DNA from: Bacillota bacterium
GTDB taxonomy: Bacteria > Bacillota > Clostridia > Clostridiales > Caloramatoraceae
Direction of reading: 5' to 3'
Assembly: GCA_023415335.1 (NCBI GenBank)
Contig: JAEZLD010000103.1
Span: 1 to 8,646 of the forward strand
Length of the DNA: 8,646 nt
Shown in pieces: positions 6,905-8,646 of the stretch. Under the pieces are notes generated by a model. It did not search any database. It had not been told where the DNA came from and saw only the letters and a list, made by a program, of their open reading frames with translations. Made by a program: the position numbers and the translations under genes. How positions within the stretch are numbered: position 1 is the first letter of the stretch; every line of letters begins with the position of its first letter.

Positions 6905-7681
6905 TCAAATAAAAGTACCTCTGCGCTGCCTTACCACCTCATATATTATTATGGCAGCAGCAGCGGCTGCATTCAGCGACTCTGCTTTCCCAGCCATAGG
7001 TATCTTTATTTTACAGGTACAAAGCTCCATATGCTCCTTGGGAATCCCATTAGCCTCATTCCCTATAATAATAGCGGTCCTGCCTTTGAAATCACAATCA
7101 TATATTGCCTCTGATTGCTCCAGGCTTGAGGCGTATACGGAAAAGCTCTTTTCTTTAAGTGATTTTGCCAGCTCATCTATATTATCACAGCATATCACAG
7201 GGATATGGAATACAGAACCCATAGTAGAGCGCAGCGTCTTAGGGTTGTAGGCATCTACCGTCCCTTTAAGAAGAACAATCCCGTTTGCTCCTGCAGCATC
7301 GGCAGTCCTTATAATGGAGCCCAGATTTCCAGGGTCCTGGATTCCATCTGCAATTACAATAAAGTCCCCATCCACATCTTCAAGGGTTCTTTCAGGTCTA
7401 GTTACCACTGCTGCAGCCCCCTGAGGCGTTTGAGTATCGCAAAGCTCCTTTAATATATCATGTGATACCTCATACATTTTTATGCCCTGCTTCTGTATCC
7501 TTTCGGCCCCATTAGTATCCATAAGCTTTGAAGAATATAGTATGTATTCTATCAGACCCTCTTTTATTCCCTCTTCGATGAGCCTTATTCCTTCGATTAT
7601 AAATTTACCCTCATCGTCCCTGTACTTTTTCTGCTTAAGCTTTAATGCATATTTTACAAACTGGTTATCCCTACTTAGCAT
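6905..7681 (-). CDS. TrmH/SpoU-family RNA 2'-O-methyltransferase
   Basis: This 258-residue cytosolic enzyme transfers a methyl group from S-adenosylmethionine to a ribose 2'-OH of rRNA or tRNA, using the SPOUT trefoil-knot fold. The N-terminal substrate-binding domain (about 1-95) begins with the typical SRDNQFVKYALKLKQKKYRDD-like pattern. SpoU motif 1 is ADGIQDPGNLGSIIRTADAAG starting at 111, with Asn119 and Arg125. Motif 2 is IIIGNEANGIP at 204-214, with Glu209. Motif 3 is IPMAGKAESLNAAAAAA starting at 227, with Ser235 and Asn237. All key positions are present, and length is normal. The exact target nucleotide is not predictable; relatives are annotated RlmB/TsnR-like. Start: ATG 7681 with AGGTGG 6 nt upstream. 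It follows ktrA by 34 nt and is likely co-transcribed with it. After its stop lies the T-box remnant, which provides a terminator. Confidence 0.95.
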   Translation of the reverse strand: MLSRDNQFVKYALKLKQKKYRDDEGKFIIEGIRLIEEGIKEGLIEYILYSSKLMDTNGAERIQKQGIKMYEVSHDILKELCDTQTPQGAAAVVTRPERTLEDVDGDFIVIADGIQDPGNLGSIIRTADAAGANGIVLLKGTVDAYNPKTLRSTMGSVFHIPVICCDNIDELAKSLKEKSFSVYASSLEQSEAIYDCDFKGRTAIIIGNEANGIPKEHMELCTCKIKIPMAGKAESLNAAAAAAIIIYEVVRQRRGTFI

Positions 7682-7715
7682 ATTCCACCACCTGTATCAA
7701 ATATCCTATTAAATA

Positions 7716-8378
7716 TTATTTAACCTTTATTTTCTCAATATAGTTAAGCTGATCCGTTCCGCCTATTACAACCATAACATCACTTGGCTTTATTATATCA
7801 TCTGCTTGTGGTGACACATTTATGCTGTTACCCCTTTTTATAGCCATTACATTTATTCCATACTTATTCCTCATGTTAAGTTCCCTGAGAGTATGGCCTT
7901 CCCACTCCTCTATGGCTGTTAGCTCCATGATGCTGTAGTCTGGAGAGAGTTCAATATAATCCAATATACTGGAAGAGCACAAATTATGTGCCACCCTTAT
8001 TCCCATATCTCTTTCAGGGAATACTACCCTATCGGCACCTATTTTGTAGAGCACCTTGGCATGAAGCTCATTCTGAGCCTTTGCAACTACATACTTTATT
8101 CCAAGCTCCTTTACAAGAAGCGTTATCATAATGCTAGACTGTACATCTGTTCCCACAGTAACCACGGCTACATCAAAATTTCTTATTCCCAGTGATTTTA
8201 AGGTTGCCTCATCAGTAGCCTCTGCCTGTATAGCCTGAGTTACACTGTCAGCTAAACTCTGAACAACCTCCTCGCTACTATCTATTGCCAGAACATCATT
8301 TCCTAGGGAGTACAGCGTTTTAGCAATGCTACTTCCAAACCTTCCCAGGCCAATAACCACAAACTGCTTTTTTGACAT
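7716..8378 (-). CDS. ktrA: K+ uptake regulator KtrA/TrkA, RCK subunit
   Basis: This 220-residue cytosolic protein gates the partner K+ channel by binding nucleotides (ATP/ADP or NAD(H)) and, in some homologues, cyclic di-AMP. The RCK_N Rossmann domain has the GLGRFG glycine motif (Gly10, Gly12, Gly15) and an acidic residue at the end of the second strand (Asp33). It is followed by GDATD-like EATDEATLKSLG and the VVTVGTDVQSSIMITLLVKE helix. RCK_C (TrkA_C) covers about 140-218, with EGHTLRELNMRNKYGINVMAIKRG-like sequence. The single RCK_N-RCK_C arrangement and length match KtrA rather than the double-length TrkA of enterobacteria. Start: ATG 8378 with GGAGGG 5 nt upstream. It begins 12 nt after the stop of the channel gene, so the two form one KtrAB-type unit. 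Confidence 0.94.
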   Translation of the reverse strand: MSKKQFVVIGLGRFGSSIAKTLYSLGNDVLAIDSSEEVVQSLADSVTQAIQAEATDEATLKSLGIRNFDVAVVTVGTDVQSSIMITLLVKELGIKYVVAKAQNELHAKVLYKIGADRVVFPERDMGIRVAHNLCSSSILDYIELSPDYSIMELTAIEEWEGHTLRELNMRNKYGINVMAIKRGNSINVSPQADDIIKPSDVMVVIGGTDQLNYIEKIKVK

Positions 8379-8390
8379 GTTAACCCTCCA

Positions 8391-8646
8391 TTAACCCACT
8401 AATATTTTGTCCTCTGGATATTTTATAGTTGTACCCGCTGTCTGAGCTTTATTTGCAAAAGCTAACGCAAGAGTTAAAGGTCCAACCCTTCCAGCATACA
8501 TTGTAAGTAATACAGCAACCTTTCCTATGGATGTAAGGCTTGGGGTAAACCCTAAGGTAAGCCCAACAGTGCCAAAGGCAGATGTAGCTTCATACAAATA
8601 CGTTTCCAAATTGCCTGTTTCAGTGATGGATAGAATCATCGTAACC
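8391..8646 (-). CDS. ktrB: K+ channel subunit KtrB/TrkH, C-terminal fragment (5' end outside window)
   Basis: The frame is open to the window edge (VTMILSITETGN...), so the Met at 8639 is internal and not a start. About 84 C-terminal residues are visible. They include the fourth pore loop ATSAFGTVGLTLG, whose GTVGL lines the K+ selectivity filter, then the final membrane helix with MYAGRVGPLTLALAF, and the typical tail YPEDKILVG. The complete protein is an integral membrane K+ translocating subunit with four M1-P-M2 repeats, working with the KtrA ring encoded directly downstream. KtrB versus TrkH naming is uncertain from a fragment; the short KtrA-type partner favours Ktr. Confidence 0.92.
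   Translation of the reverse strand, partial: VTMILSITETGNLETYLYEATSAFGTVGLTLGFTPSLTSIGKVAVLLTMYAGRVGPLTLALAFANKAQTAGTTIKYPEDKILVG

Noticed and set aside
1..8646. CRISPR arrays, insertion sequences, tRNA genes, phage or defence genes
   Set aside because: I saw no regularly spaced repeats, transposase-like ORFs, tRNA cloverleaf or terminal inverted repeats. Apart from the T-box remnant and the cysteine-rich gene, the window is ordinary housekeeping DNA.

Overview
The window reads as a low-GC Gram-positive chromosome segment, most likely a Clostridium-type (class Clostridia) genome. The reasons are AT-rich spacers, GGAGG-like ribosome binding sites, heavy use of AGA/AGG (Arg) and ATA (Ile) codons, hairpin plus U-run terminators, and clostridial-type housekeeping proteins. 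All real genes lie on the minus strand, so transcription runs from high to low coordinates.

In transcription order: the C-terminal end of a Ktr/Trk K+ channel subunit (8646-8391, cut by the window edge); its cytosolic RCK regulator KtrA/TrkA (8378-7716); and a SpoU/TrmH-family rRNA 2'-O-methyltransferase (7681-6905). These three look like one operon, with gaps of 12 and 34 nt. A 414-nt AT-rich gap follows (6904-6491). Then come zapA with a long coiled coil (6490-5891) and its terminator, an unrecognised cysteine-rich 229-residue protein (5779-5090) with its own terminator, a large U32-family protein with a duplicated U32-like half (4908-2524), and a nearly complete mutS2 (about 2380 to the window start, cut at most shortly before its stop).

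The most notable region is the 6904-6491 gap. From memory of clostridial genomes, the usual order is K+ transporter genes - trmH - T-box leader - pheS - pheT - zapA - U32 - mutS2. Here pheST is absent. What remains is the 3' switch of a T-box riboswitch (a T-box-like motif and a competing terminator) starting only 46 nt after the trmH stop, so there is no room for the tRNA-decoding Stem I. Just downstream is a well-spaced ribosome binding site and ATG whose frame stops after six codons, then a 37-codon ORF whose last residues weakly resemble a PheT C-terminus. I read this as a scar left by loss or relocation of pheST, with the former riboswitch terminator now probably serving only as the terminator of the ktr-trmH operon. 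The T-box motif and terminator are directly visible; the pheST history is inference.

Together the genes are housekeeping: K+ homeostasis (KtrAB), rRNA/RNA modification (TrmH-family, U32/RlhA-TrhP-like), division (ZapA), and ribosome rescue or recombination control (MutS2). The cysteine-rich protein between zapA and the U32 gene, flanked by terminators on both sides, is the one gene with no recognisable function.
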